64,000 nucleotides of DNA from Roseburia_D yibonii (GTDB taxonomy: Bacteria > Bacillota > Clostridia > Lachnospirales > Lachnospiraceae): assembly GCF_014297335.1 (NCBI RefSeq), contig NZ_JACOQH010000002.1, positions 1-64,000 of the forward strand. The letters are read 5' to 3'. The position numbers and the translations under genes are program-made. The notes below the pieces were generated by a model that saw only the letters and a list, made by a program, of their open reading frames with translations, was not told where the DNA came from and ran no database searches. Shown here piece by piece: positions 50,783-59,145 of the stretch (position 1 is its first letter; each line of letters opens with the position of its first letter).

Positions 50783-52398
50783 GCGAAAACAGATACGAAC
50801 GCAGGGAACGTGAGCTGAAAGAAAGAACTGCCAGCTTGCCGGAGATACCGGAGGATTTTTACGAGTGGAGCAAAAAAGAGGTAACAGGGAATCACTATCT
50901 GTTTTACCGGCGCGCCGGGAACAAGGTCACGGTATGGTGCTCGGCGTGTGGACAGGTGGACGAGTATAAGCTCCGGGCAGGAGAGACACTGGAACAACAG
51001 GCGTGCGATCGGATAGGACCGAAACCGAAACATAATGGTATTGGGATGTGCCGTTTTTGCCGGAAAATTGGGAAGTGGAAAGCTGTCGGAAGAAAAGACC
51101 GCGTGAATGAGAAAGAGCCGTGCTATATCTGGCAGAAAATTGATGATCAGAATTTTGCGATCCGGTACTTTGAAGCGAGAAAAACAGCGACACAAAAGGG
51201 GGAAGAATATAGCTGGGAGGAAGTGGCGCGTAATTACATCCGTAAAGGGAGACGGAAGGTGCAGAAAGACTACCACAAGTGGGATTGCTGGCTAGGGAGA
51301 GCTTTTTGGGACGATTGCAACCTGCAGGGGATGAATAATATCAAGCAGCCGGACGGAAAGATATATCCGGGATCGTGGGACGAACTGAAAAAGAGCCATC
51401 TGAAATATAGCGGACTGGAAGAGTATGTAGCATGGAGGAAAAAGAGCTTTGATGCGGCGCGCCGGATAGATTATGCAGGATACCTCGGACAGTACAACAG
51501 GTTTCCGCAGCAGGAAATGTTAGTAAAGATGAGACTGTATGAGCTGGCAGATCTTAGCAGTAAAGATTGGTTTGATGAAAGAGCAAAAAAACCGGCGGAT
51601 GTGCTGAAAATTGACAAGAGAAAATTAAGGGATCTCATGCAGAAATACGGGCAGCAGTGTAAGTGGCTGAGAATGTACCAGATGGAGAAAAGGCTTGGAG
51701 CATATCTGGAAGAGAAGGAGGAAAAATGCCTGTTTGAGACGGTTGGAGAGTTCAAACTCAAAGAGTACGAGCAGGTGGCATCCTATCTGTCAGTGACTAA
51801 GTTTTGCAATCATGTAAAAAAATATCATGACAATCCGGATCGGGAGCACAGGAACTGGATCACCTATCAGGTAGCAACACACTACCTCGATTATTTGAGC
51901 ATGTGCATCCAGATGGGATATGACATGACGGACACGATCAAGCTGTTTCCACACGATCTGTATGCCGCGCATGACAAGATGGTCTTAGAGGTCAACAAGC
52001 ATGCGTCAGATGAACGGAAAAAAGAAGTGAATAAAAAATACAGCCACATTGCCGAAGTGTATGACAAACTGGAACGAAAATATGGACTGGAAACGCCGGA
52101 GTATATTGTAAGACCGGTTAAGTCGGCGGCGGAAATGGTGGATGAGGGACGGATACAGCATCACTGCGTAGGAGGTGACACATATCTGGATAAGCATAAC
52201 AGGGGATACAGCTATATCCTGCTCATGCGGAAGAAAACGAATCCGGAATTTCCGTACATAACGATCGAGATCCGGGGGGCAAAGATACTCCAGTGGTACG
52301 GAGAGCACAACCACAAGACGGATCAGAAACAGGTAGATGCCTTTTTGAAACGATATGTGCAGCAGTTGAAACGGAAAGAACAGAAAAAGTCAGCGTAG
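50779..52398 (+). CDS. PcfJ-like protein
   Basis: 539 residues. A zinc-ribbon-like start (VWCSACGQVDEYK and CRFCRK) is followed by a long middle part. The C-terminal domain (about 440-535) has the PcfJ signature GRIQHHCVGGDTYLDKHNRG and ITIEIRGAKILQWYGEHN. PcfJ is common on Firmicute and Bacteroidetes plasmids and phages next to PcfK; its biochemical role is not settled. Four-base overlap with the preceding gene. Confidence 0.8.
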   Translation: MSENRYERRERELKERTASLPEIPEDFYEWSKKEVTGNHYLFYRRAGNKVTVWCSACGQVDEYKLRAGETLEQQACDRIGPKPKHNGIGMCRFCRKIGKWKAVGRKDRVNEKEPCYIWQKIDDQNFAIRYFEARKTATQKGEEYSWEEVARNYIRKGRRKVQKDYHKWDCWLGRAFWDDCNLQGMNNIKQPDGKIYPGSWDELKKSHLKYSGLEEYVAWRKKSFDAARRIDYAGYLGQYNRFPQQEMLVKMRLYELADLSSKDWFDERAKKPADVLKIDKRKLRDLMQKYGQQCKWLRMYQMEKRLGAYLEEKEEKCLFETVGEFKLKEYEQVASYLSVTKFCNHVKKYHDNPDREHRNWITYQVATHYLDYLSMCIQMGYDMTDTIKLFPHDLYAAHDKMVLEVNKHASDERKKEVNKKYSHIAEVYDKLERKYGLETPEYIVRPVKSAAEMVDEGRIQHHCVGGDTYLDKHNRGYSYILLMRKKTNPEFPYITIEIRGAKILQWYGEHNHKTDQKQVDAFLKRYVQQLKRKEQKKSA

Positions 52399-52407
52399 GA
52401 GGGGAAA

Positions 52408-53601
52408 ATGGAACAGTTGGAGTTAAATCTGGCGGAAGCCACCAGAGAGATAAAGGAAAAGCTGAATACGGTCGCGGAAAACTTTGTTTTTGTAGGATAT
52501 CGCCTGCGGCAGATCCTGGACACAGGAGTGTTTGCGGATGCGGGATATACCAATATTTACGATTTTGCCGAGCGGGAACTGAGTCTGAACGCAACAGCGG
52601 TATCAAGATTTATGGCGATCAATAAAAAATATTCGGTGGACGGATACGGTCCGGAACTGAGGGAGCAGTTTAAAGGCTATGGAAGCAGTAAACTGTCTGA
52701 GATGCTCACCATGTCCGAGGAGGACTGCGCGGTGATCGCATCGGACACGCCGGTCAAACAGATCCGGGAGTACAAGAATTTTTTGAAGGAGGAGCCCAAA
52801 GAGGATCCGGATCAGATGGACTTCCGGGAAGGATCCGGGGAGCCGGAAAAAGAAGACGGGCTGAAAGCACTGCTGAAAGATTATTTTAGCCAGGAAATGG
52901 GGATGCTCCGTCGGATACTGGATGATACGGCGACACCGGAGATCCTGCAGGAGCAGATGAATCCGACCGGAGTACATAACATCCGGTATAAAACAGCCTT
53001 TTTGATGCTCCAGGATATGCAGCATGGCGTCATGTATCGAGAATTTGGAGCGCCGCCTTTGAAATTGACGTGGGAGGAACTGCTGGAACGGATCCGCGCC
53101 GACCTGCGGCCGGAATATGAAGCCATGGCACAGAGGGAAAAGGAGAGAAAGGCAGAGGAAAAAGCAAAGAAAAATGCGGCACAGACTGTTTCAGAGCCGA
53201 AAAAAGAGCCTGTTGCGACGTCGCAAACCAAGGAGCCGCCGGCAGCAGTGGAAAAAGAACAGGGGAATGTGGAGCCGGAACCGCAGATACCGGGGCAGAT
53301 GGAAGTGGAAGATTATCCGGAAATAATGCCGGAAAAAAGTCCGGAAAGCGGCAAAAGTACCCTTACGCAGGACGAACCAGAAAAAGCCGCGGAGACGGTG
53401 GAAAAAGAGCCGGAGATTTTGGAAGAACCAGAGAAAAGTGGAGCACAAGACGAAGAAAATACGGTGAAAAGACTGGATCTTACCATGGCGGCATCCGAGG
53501 TATATGGTCTGGTACAGAAAGCTGACTATGAAACAGCGGTGCAAAAATGCGAAGAATTGTTGATTTTACTGAAAAGGAAGGTCGGCGTGGATGAAGAGTA
53601 A
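52408..53601 (+). CDS. Phage protein with helical N-domain and long Glu/Pro-rich tail
   Basis: 397 residues. The N-terminal 120 residues look like a helix-turn-helix region (ELSLNATAVSRFMAINKKYS) within a KfrA/ParB-like layout; the call is tentative. Middle region of about 120 residues is helical. The stretch from about 250 to 355 is a low-complexity Glu/Pro/Lys linker. A last helix bundle follows. One copy of the TTGCGACGTCGCAA palindrome lies within the gene. Could bind phage DNA. Overlaps the HNH gene. Confidence 0.55.
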   Translation: MEQLELNLAEATREIKEKLNTVAENFVFVGYRLRQILDTGVFADAGYTNIYDFAERELSLNATAVSRFMAINKKYSVDGYGPELREQFKGYGSSKLSEMLTMSEEDCAVIASDTPVKQIREYKNFLKEEPKEDPDQMDFREGSGEPEKEDGLKALLKDYFSQEMGMLRRILDDTATPEILQEQMNPTGVHNIRYKTAFLMLQDMQHGVMYREFGAPPLKLTWEELLERIRADLRPEYEAMAQREKERKAEEKAKKNAAQTVSEPKKEPVATSQTKEPPAAVEKEQGNVEPEPQIPGQMEVEDYPEIMPEKSPESGKSTLTQDEPEKAAETVEKEPEILEEPEKSGAQDEENTVKRLDLTMAASEVYGLVQKADYETAVQKCEELLILLKRKVGVDEE

Positions 53602-53938
53602 ACGGACAAAGGCAACGTCATTTAGTCCGGAGACGCGGCAGAGGATCATACAGAGGGACGTTGGCTGTATCTTCTGCCGGGGCAACCGGCATATGCGGGA
53701 TCAGCGCGGATGGGAAGAGACAATCTTTGATATAGCGCACATAGTAAACCGGAGCCAGGGCGGGCTTGGTGTGGAACAGAACGGGGTGCTGGCGTGCCGC
53801 TATCATCATGGGCTGTTGGATAACGGAAATAAAGGATACCGGGAAGAAATGCTGGAATTTGCGGAGGATTACCTTAAAAGAATCTATCCGGACTGGAACC
53901 GGGATGCGCTGGTATACAAAAAATGGCAGTTTGGGTGA
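53591..53938 (+). CDS. HNH endonuclease
   Basis: 115 residues. Zinc Cys pair in GCIFCRG, HNH core DIAHIVNRSQGGLGVEQNGV followed by CRYHHGLLDNG. Overlaps the upstream gene by 11 bases. It lies in the early region rather than next to the terminase, so a role in replication or host DNA attack is as likely as a packaging role. Confidence 0.85.
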   Translation: MKSKRTKATSFSPETRQRIIQRDVGCIFCRGNRHMRDQRGWEETIFDIAHIVNRSQGGLGVEQNGVLACRYHHGLLDNGNKGYREEMLEFAEDYLKRIYPDWNRDALVYKKWQFG

Positions 53939-53950
53939 GGAGATGAAAAA

Positions 53951-54139
53951 GTGGAGAAGCAGAACAGCAGGGATTATAAGCATACGCTGAAAAGTGACAA
54001 ACAGAACAGGTACGACGGAATGGAGCGGCTGCCACAGAGTGAACACGCCAAAAGGTGGTTTCGGGAAAAGCCGTTTGCACTGGGGTATGAAGAGGAACGA
54101 AAAAAACAGAAGAAAGGGGAAGTGAAGGAACATGAATAG
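53951..54139 (+). CDS. Small basic phage protein
   Basis: 62 residues from GTG 53951, with GGTGAGGAG upstream. Highly charged, no hydrophobic core evident (NSRDYKHTLKSDKQNRYDGM). Overlaps the next gene by 8 bases, as is usual in this block. Confidence 0.5.
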   Translation: MEKQNSRDYKHTLKSDKQNRYDGMERLPQSEHAKRWFREKPFALGYEEERKKQKKGEVKEHE

Positions 54140-54524
54140 ATGCTTTTGCGACAGATGCGGGAAGGAGATCAAGGAAAAGAGCGCCGGGTACATAGCAACA
54201 AACCGCAGGGATCGGAAGAATGGAGATCTGCAGCTCCAGAATAAATTTGAGGAAAAAGATTTTTGCGTGACCTGTATGAACGAAATTGAAAAATTTATTA
54301 AGACGAATCCGGAAGCAATGAAAGTGAAGAACGAGCCGGAAGAAAAGCCAGAAACAAAGGAAAAGAAGAAAGTGGACATTGGGAAGATCATGGCGTTAAA
54401 GAATGCCGGATGGACCAATAAGAGTATCGCGGAGGAAATGGGAATGACGCAGAACGCGGTGGCGGTGCAGATCTGCACCTACAGAAAGAGGCAGGCCGCG
54501 GAGAAAGGAGCACAGGATGAATAA
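54132..54524 (+). CDS. Phage protein with zinc finger and helix-turn-helix
   Basis: 130 residues. N-terminal zinc-binding Cys set (CFCDRCGKEIK and FCVTCMNEI), a Glu/Lys linker, then a resolvase-like helix-turn-helix (IMALKNAGWTNKSIAEEMGM). The layout suggests a DNA-binding regulator. Overlaps its downstream neighbour. Confidence 0.65.
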   Translation: MNRCFCDRCGKEIKEKSAGYIATNRRDRKNGDLQLQNKFEEKDFCVTCMNEIEKFIKTNPEAMKVKNEPEEKPETKEKKKVDIGKIMALKNAGWTNKSIAEEMGMTQNAVAVQICTYRKRQAAEKGAQDE

Positions 54525-55611
54525 AAAAGAAATTGCAGAGATCAAAAAACAGTTTATACCGGACAACTTATCGATCCGGGAGATATGCACGGCATATATC
54601 GATTATAACAAAAATGTCATATGCAGCAGTGTAAGCCAGTTCCTCACACTGCCGGAGAAAGAGCAGTTTAAATATATGCACATCTTCGAGAAAACATTGT
54701 CCGGAAGACTGGGGAAAAACCTCGTACAGGTGCCGGTTGTTGAAAATGGATGCAAGATGTGGCTGGACAGGATCCGGAAAGAGATGATCTGGGATGATAT
54801 GGTTGCCAGAATCATCGAAACATACGGCTTTGCAGAAAATTATATGATCGTGCTGATCCGTGGTGTTTATGACATCCCGGGAAAATCAACTGCCGGTGAT
54901 GATATGTTTGACGCATCAGACGAAGTATATGATTACATCATGTGCAGCCTGTGTCCGGTCAACACGGGCGCAGCAGTCCTTACATACGACAGAGAACAGA
55001 ATAAGATCAAGAGCCGGGAGCGTGAGTTTTGGGTGGATGAGCCGGTGGACGGATTCCTCTGGCCGGCATTCAGTGATCGATCAACAGACTTGGATAACAT
55101 GCTGATCTACAAGAAAAGCCCGGAAGCGAAGCAAATATATTTAATCGAGAGTCTTACGGGGCAGGCAGAGTTGACAACGCCAAAGGAAGAAAGAGCAGAA
55201 TTTGAGAAGATGCTGGAAAATGTGTTTGAAGAAACGCCGGATTACCAGACGATGAGGACCATTTTCCAGAACCTGTATGAGGTACAGATCGAGACCGCAG
55301 ACAATCCGGAACTGGTCAAGGTAGGAAAAGAAGAGATAAAGCACGCCCTCACTCTGGCGGAGATATCAGATCAGGATATGCAGAATTTTGAGACATATTA
55401 CCCGAAAGACCGAGTTTTTGTTTTAAATAACATCCTGGATGCCAAGTTTAAACTGAAAACGGATGCAGTGGAAATTAAAGTACAGCCGGAATGTATGGAC
55501 AACATCGAGACAAAGGTGATAGACGGGCAGCAGTGGATCATGATTCCGGCGGCGGCAGCAGTGGAAGTGAATGGAATCTGCGTAGACACGATCGAGCACA
55601 TCAAAAAATAG
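54517..55611 (+). CDS. DUF4317 family protein
   Basis: 364 residues. The N-terminus (MNKKEIAEIKKQFIPDNLSI) and YIMCSLCPVNTGAAVLTYD match DUF4317, a family I know mainly from clostridial chromosomes with unknown function. It is embedded in phage early genes here, coupled by overlap to the preceding gene. It may have been picked up from a host. Confidence 0.75.
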   Translation: MNKKEIAEIKKQFIPDNLSIREICTAYIDYNKNVICSSVSQFLTLPEKEQFKYMHIFEKTLSGRLGKNLVQVPVVENGCKMWLDRIRKEMIWDDMVARIIETYGFAENYMIVLIRGVYDIPGKSTAGDDMFDASDEVYDYIMCSLCPVNTGAAVLTYDREQNKIKSREREFWVDEPVDGFLWPAFSDRSTDLDNMLIYKKSPEAKQIYLIESLTGQAELTTPKEERAEFEKMLENVFEETPDYQTMRTIFQNLYEVQIETADNPELVKVGKEEIKHALTLAEISDQDMQNFETYYPKDRVFVLNNILDAKFKLKTDAVEIKVQPECMDNIETKVIDGQQWIMIPAAAAVEVNGICVDTIEHIKK

Positions 55612-55686
55612 AAAGCGGTTGAAACACCGGCCAGGAGGCAAAAGAAACCTGTTCATGTTGGTTGGTATCACGAAAAGTCATGACTG

Positions 55687-55706
55687 CCCGGTGCCGTAGC
55701 ACCGGG
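55687..55706 (+). promoter_or_regulatory. Strong GC hairpin before a small phage ORF
   Basis: CCCGGTGC-CGTA-GCACCGGG is a perfect 8-bp stem with a four-base loop, immediately followed by AGGAAGGGGG, the ribosome site for ATG 55727. There is no T run. It may protect mRNA or control translation. Confidence 0.45.
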
Positions 55707-55726
55707 AGGAAGGGGGCAATAAGAGA

Positions 55727-55870
55727 ATGGATATTATGTTATTAAGCAATAATCAGAGAAAAATGCATGGTTTACCACTGTGGAGAAAGAAAGATAAGAG
55801 AAAACGTAATTTTACCAGATGTGAAGCGATTGAAACAATAAGTGCATTTTTAGATTATTGTAATAGATAA
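55727..55870 (+). CDS. Small basic phage protein
   Basis: 47 residues (begins MDIMLLSNNQRKMHGLPLWR). Preceded by a hairpin and a purine-rich ribosome site. AT-rich coding DNA. No known family. Confidence 0.5.
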   Translation: MDIMLLSNNQRKMHGLPLWRKKDKRKRNFTRCEAIETISAFLDYCNR

Positions 55871-55901
55871 AAGCTAAACTGAGATTTAGGAGGATAAGAA
55901 C

Positions 55902-56051
55902 ATGAAAAATTTGGTTGAAGCATTGAAAAGATTTGATAGCCTGGGAACTGTAATTGCGGAGCTGGAAGTATACGACAGGGAAAGCGAAGGAGAAGCCACT
56001 GTTGAAGATCTGGCGGAATATCTGAACGATGAAGCGGATTATGCGATGTAA
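55902..56051 (+). CDS. Small acidic phage protein
   Basis: 49 residues (begins MKNLVEALKRFDSLGTVIAE). First gene behind module copy 1. Helical, acidic C-terminal half. Unknown function. Confidence 0.5.
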   Translation: MKNLVEALKRFDSLGTVIAELEVYDRESEGEATVEDLAEYLNDEADYAM

Positions 56052-56078
56052 ATTAAAATTTAAAGGAGGAAAAACGAA

Positions 56079-56378
56079 ATGATACATGCAATTTGTGATT
56101 TTTGTGGCAAGGACTGCGATAGGACAGCGACATTATTATCAATGACACCTTTTCAGAATTTCGCCAGATATCATACGGATAATGAACCATATGGAAGCAA
56201 GGAGAAAACGAGGAGTTTTGTTATTTGCTATGACTGTTGTAAAAAGCACAATCTTCCAAATCCGTATGAGACCTACTCTGGTATTACAAAACAGAATTGT
56301 CACTATGACAAATGCATTGATAACTATAAGGATACAGACCATATTGATGACAAGAAATATGATAAAAGATTTGACTAA
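56079..56378 (+). CDS. Small Cys-rich phage protein
   Basis: 99 residues with CDFCGKDC near the start and ICYDCCKKH in the middle, so one zinc site is likely; more Cys near the C-terminus (CHYDKC). Second gene behind the repeated module (copy 2). Unknown function. Confidence 0.6.
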   Translation: MIHAICDFCGKDCDRTATLLSMTPFQNFARYHTDNEPYGSKEKTRSFVICYDCCKKHNLPNPYETYSGITKQNCHYDKCIDNYKDTDHIDDKKYDKRFD

Positions 56379-56408
56379 CTAAATTAAAATTTAGGGAGGT
56401 AAAAGACA

Positions 56409-56627
56409 ATGAAAAAAGCGATTGTAAGAAATTTCACACATGGGTTGTTGAATGATGGGAGGAGATTTCAAATAACAGGATTTAAAAAATTATGTATTTG
56501 TGAAGATGGGAGTATTCATAGTGGAGTAGTTGAAGTAAATATTGATGGCAAAGTTGAAGATTATCCTATATCTGCATTGGCTGAAAACATCAATTATATG
56601 TCTCTTCCATCAGATATACTTTGTTAA
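56409..56627 (+). CDS. Small phage protein, unknown function
   Basis: 72 residues, predicted mainly beta (GRRFQITGFKKLCICEDGSI). Third gene of the module array (copy 3). Its stop codon is the first base triplet of copy 4. Confidence 0.55.
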   Translation: MKKAIVRNFTHGLLNDGRRFQITGFKKLCICEDGSIHSGVVEVNIDGKVEDYPISALAENINYMSLPSDILC

Positions 56628-56656
56628 ACTGATATTTAGCGGAGGAGAGTGTAAGA

Positions 56657-57448
56657 ATGAAAAGCGTTTTGAAATATCCAGGAGCAAAGAATCGCCTTGC
56701 ACCGTGGATATGCGAATACATACCGAAACATGATGTCTATTTAGAGCCGTTCGGCGGCAGTCTGGCGGTGCTTTTTAATAAGCAACGAAGTCATATCGAG
56801 ACAGTGAACGACCTCGATGGAGAAATCGTAAATTTCTTTCGGATATTGAGAGATCGAAGTGATGAGTTGGAACGAATGATAGAGTTTACACCATTTTCCC
56901 GGTCAGAGTACAGGGCAGCTTACGAACCATCTAATGATGATCTGGAGAACGCAAGACGATTTGCCGTTAAGTGTTGGATGGGATTTGGTTGCGGAAATTT
57001 ATACCAAAATGGGTTTAAATCCGGTCAGCAGACTAATTCCCCAAATCCAGCCAGAGCGTGGAGTGAGCTTTCTGAAACGTTGAAATTGGCAACTGAGAGA
57101 TTGAAGGGTGTTCAGATTGAAAATCTACCGGCTGTAGAATTGATAGAAAGATATAATACGGAAGATGTTTTTATATATGCGGACCCTCCGTATTTGCATG
57201 GAACGAGAAAAAATTACCTTTATAAGTATGAGATGACTGATGCGGATCATGAAGAATTATTAAAGATTTTGCTTAAACATCCAGGAAAAGTTTTACTATC
57301 AGGATATGAAAATAATTTGTATAACGATATGTTGAGAGGATGGAACAAGGTACAGAAAGCTACAAGGGCAGAAGGTGGACGCGCCAGAATAGAAACGTTA
57401 TGGATGAATTATGAAATGGAAGACGGGCAGATTTCGTTGAGTATTTAA
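56657..57448 (+). CDS. DNA adenine methyltransferase (Dam family)
   Basis: 263 residues. N-terminal SAM motif SVLKYPGAKNRLAPWI, FGGSLAVLF, and catalytic motif FIYADPPYLHGT (DPPY). The order is that of alpha-class N6-adenine methyltransferases of the Dam type, so GATC is a plausible target. No restriction enzyme gene is adjacent; it is an orphan phage methylase likely used against host restriction or for replication control. Module copy 4 precedes it. Confidence 0.9.
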   Translation: MKSVLKYPGAKNRLAPWICEYIPKHDVYLEPFGGSLAVLFNKQRSHIETVNDLDGEIVNFFRILRDRSDELERMIEFTPFSRSEYRAAYEPSNDDLENARRFAVKCWMGFGCGNLYQNGFKSGQQTNSPNPARAWSELSETLKLATERLKGVQIENLPAVELIERYNTEDVFIYADPPYLHGTRKNYLYKYEMTDADHEELLKILLKHPGKVLLSGYENNLYNDMLRGWNKVQKATRAEGGRARIETLWMNYEMEDGQISLSI

Positions 57449-57476
57449 ACTGAACTTTAGTGGAGGAGGCAGAGAT

Positions 57477-57737
57477 ATGGCAAAAATACCAAAAAAAACA
57501 ATAGAGGAACTTGAAGATATTTTAAACAGAGGGTGTGATTATGCTGACACACAGGCAGTTGTAACAGAATATGCAAACGAATCATTGAAAAAATTGGGAT
57601 GTGGATTATGCCAAGCAGATGATGCAACTGTTGTGGATTGGGAGGATGACACGATTTGTACAGTTGCGGATTTTGCAAATGCTTTTTGGGATAAAGCGGT
57701 AGAAGGAATACTGAATGTGTTAAGAACACAGGAATAA
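57477..57737 (+). CDS. Small acidic phage protein
   Basis: 86 residues (begins MAKIPKKTIEELEDILNRGC), fifth gene of the module array. Helical and acidic. Unknown function. Confidence 0.5.
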   Translation: MAKIPKKTIEELEDILNRGCDYADTQAVVTEYANESLKKLGCGLCQADDATVVDWEDDTICTVADFANAFWDKAVEGILNVLRTQE

Positions 57738-57797
57738 GTTATGTAAATTAAAAGATATATAAAAGATAAAAATGTTGTGCTGGGAAGGAGGTAACCG

Positions 57798-58031
57798 ATG
57801 AAAATCATCAAAAGGAAAGCAGAATTCACAGGGTACACAGTGCTTGGCGGCAGCGCGCAAGAGGAATGGAGATGTCCGAACATAAAGTGCGGAATACATG
57901 TTGAGAAAGGCTGGACATGCTGCCCGGTATGCGGTCAAAAGGTGAAATTCAAGGAAAGACCGGAGGGAGAAGCGGATAGGATGATAAAAATCGATGCAGC
58001 AGTGAAAAAGCAAATTGTAGATAAGGGTTGA
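57798..58031 (+). CDS. Small zinc-ribbon phage protein
   Basis: 77 residues with a zinc ribbon: CPNIKCGIHVEKGWTCCPVC. GGAAGGAGG lies before ATG 57798. Unknown role. Confidence 0.6.
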   Translation: MKIIKRKAEFTGYTVLGGSAQEEWRCPNIKCGIHVEKGWTCCPVCGQKVKFKERPEGEADRMIKIDAAVKKQIVDKG

Positions 58032-58056
58032 GAAAAAATGAAGGAGGATATTGGTG

Positions 58057-58230
58057 ATGACGGATAAGGAGAGAAACGATATTATTGATAAAATGGATAA
58101 GACGGCGATGCGACCAAATAGACCGATGGATTTTAAAGAAATGAAAGCTTATGTAGAAGGATATGAAGATGCTCGAAATACAATGCTTGATGCGGTAAAT
58201 GATTGCTATGCTAACGAAAAAACAGACTGA
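58057..58230 (+). CDS. Small helical phage protein
   Basis: 57 residues (begins MTDKERNDIIDKMDKTAMRP). AAGGAGGA upstream; an in-frame GTG one codon earlier is an alternative start. Unknown function. Confidence 0.55.
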   Translation: MTDKERNDIIDKMDKTAMRPNRPMDFKEMKAYVEGYEDARNTMLDAVNDCYANEKTD

Positions 58231-58292
58231 CCGAGAATATTACGAGATAGCATTGATACCGAAACCATGCTGCTAAAGAAAGGAGAGATCGG

Positions 58293-58793
58293 ATGACGGA
58301 AGAGGATTACAAAAAAACGTTGAAAGAGTACCTGGGAAGGTATGCAGACGCCCGCGCGAGAAAGAACCAACTGGAAAAAAGGCTTTGGAGTATACAGGAG
58401 GAGATGGATACGCCAATCGGAGGATGCGGCTACAAACCTACGCCGCACAGTAGGACAAATACAATATCAGACAAGTCGGCGAGCTTTATGTTGCGCATGG
58501 CAGAGATAGAGGAGAGAATCCTGGACGAAAAGAACCTGGAAGCTAAGTACATGCTGGAAGCCATGGAAATTATGGATTATCTTGGGAAGGAAACGCTGGA
58601 ACGCAGAATCTTAGAATGTAAATACATAGATGTAGAGCGAATGGAACAAATTGCAAGCAGAGAGCATATGTCGCGGAAAAGCTGCTATCAGTACCTTAAT
58701 AGCGGTATACAAAAACTGATACAATTTAAGAAAGTGAGGACGGTCATCGAAAAAGAATATGCTATGCAACAGAACAAGGAGGAGTCGGCGTGA
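58293..58793 (+). CDS. Sigma-70 region 4-like phage late regulator (DUF1492/ArpU type)
   Basis: 166 residues. A coiled N-terminal half precedes a helix-turn-helix (RMEQIASREHMSRKSCYQYL) that resembles sigma region 4 and the ArpU/RinA group of late transcription regulators. AAAGGAGAG before ATG 58293. It lies immediately before the packaging genes, as such activators do. Overlaps the next gene by one base. Confidence 0.7.
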   Translation: MTEEDYKKTLKEYLGRYADARARKNQLEKRLWSIQEEMDTPIGGCGYKPTPHSRTNTISDKSASFMLRMAEIEERILDEKNLEAKYMLEAMEIMDYLGKETLERRILECKYIDVERMEQIASREHMSRKSCYQYLNSGIQKLIQFKKVRTVIEKEYAMQQNKEESA

Positions 58794-59089
58794 TGGACAT
58801 TGAATGGATAGAGCGCTTAGGACAAGTGATGTGCCAAAGCGGAATATATGCGGATGAGATAGGACCAAACGGATATAGAAATAGACTTAAAAGGATACTG
58901 GGCTGCGCAGAGGATGAGGCAGAGAAAATAGAACGTATGGCAGCAGTGCGAGGAGTAAAAAGAGAAACGTTGGAACAAATTATAAAAATGGGATACACAA
59001 CAGAGGAAATAAAAAATCTGCTGGAAGGAGAGGATGCAGCAGTGACAGCGGAGTTTATGGTGAAGTATAAAAAAGATTTAAAAAAATGA
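58793..59089 (+). CDS. Small phage protein before the packaging genes
   Basis: 98 residues from ATG 58793 (AAGGAGG upstream; TGATG overlap). Helical, no known family (ERLGQVMCQSGIYADEIGPN). Probably co-transcribed with the late regulator. Confidence 0.55.
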   Translation: MDIEWIERLGQVMCQSGIYADEIGPNGYRNRLKRILGCAEDEAEKIERMAAVRGVKRETLEQIIKMGYTTEEIKNLLEGEDAAVTAEFMVKYKKDLKK

Positions 59090-59118
59090 AAGTGGTTACA
59101 CAAGGTGACAGTCAGGTG

Positions 59119-59127
59119 TGCTATTAT
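59119..59127 (+). promoter_or_regulatory. Extended -10 promoter, candidate late promoter
   Basis: TG-C-TATTAT (59119-59127). No standard -35 at 16-18 bases, so activation by the upstream sigma-like protein is plausible. Its transcript would enter the terminator at 59146. Confidence 0.5.
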
Positions 59128-59145
59128 GGTAGCATGAAGAAAGAA

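Larger units (their letters stand above)
42961..53226. repeat. Three copies of palindrome TTGCGACRTCGCAA in the prophage
   Basis: TTGCGACATCGCAA at 42961-42974 (recombinase gene), ATGCGACGTCGCAA at 50291-50304 (RNase H-like gene) and TTGCGACGTCGCAA at 53213-53226 (ORF at 52408). All are inside coding sequence. Half sites GGTCGCAAA or TGCGACC also occur at 47545 and 47800-47840. Confidence 0.55.
55875..57466 (+). repeat. Five copies of an intergenic hairpin/ribosome-site module
   Basis: TAAA-N6-TTTA followed at once by a GGAGG site is found before five consecutive genes: 55875-55893 (TAAACTGAGATTTAGGAGG), 56049-56069, 56380-56399, 56625-56645 and 57446-57466. The first TAA is often the stop codon of the previous gene. 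Copies 2 and 3 read TAAATTAAAATTTA, a fuller inverted repeat. Confidence 0.7.
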
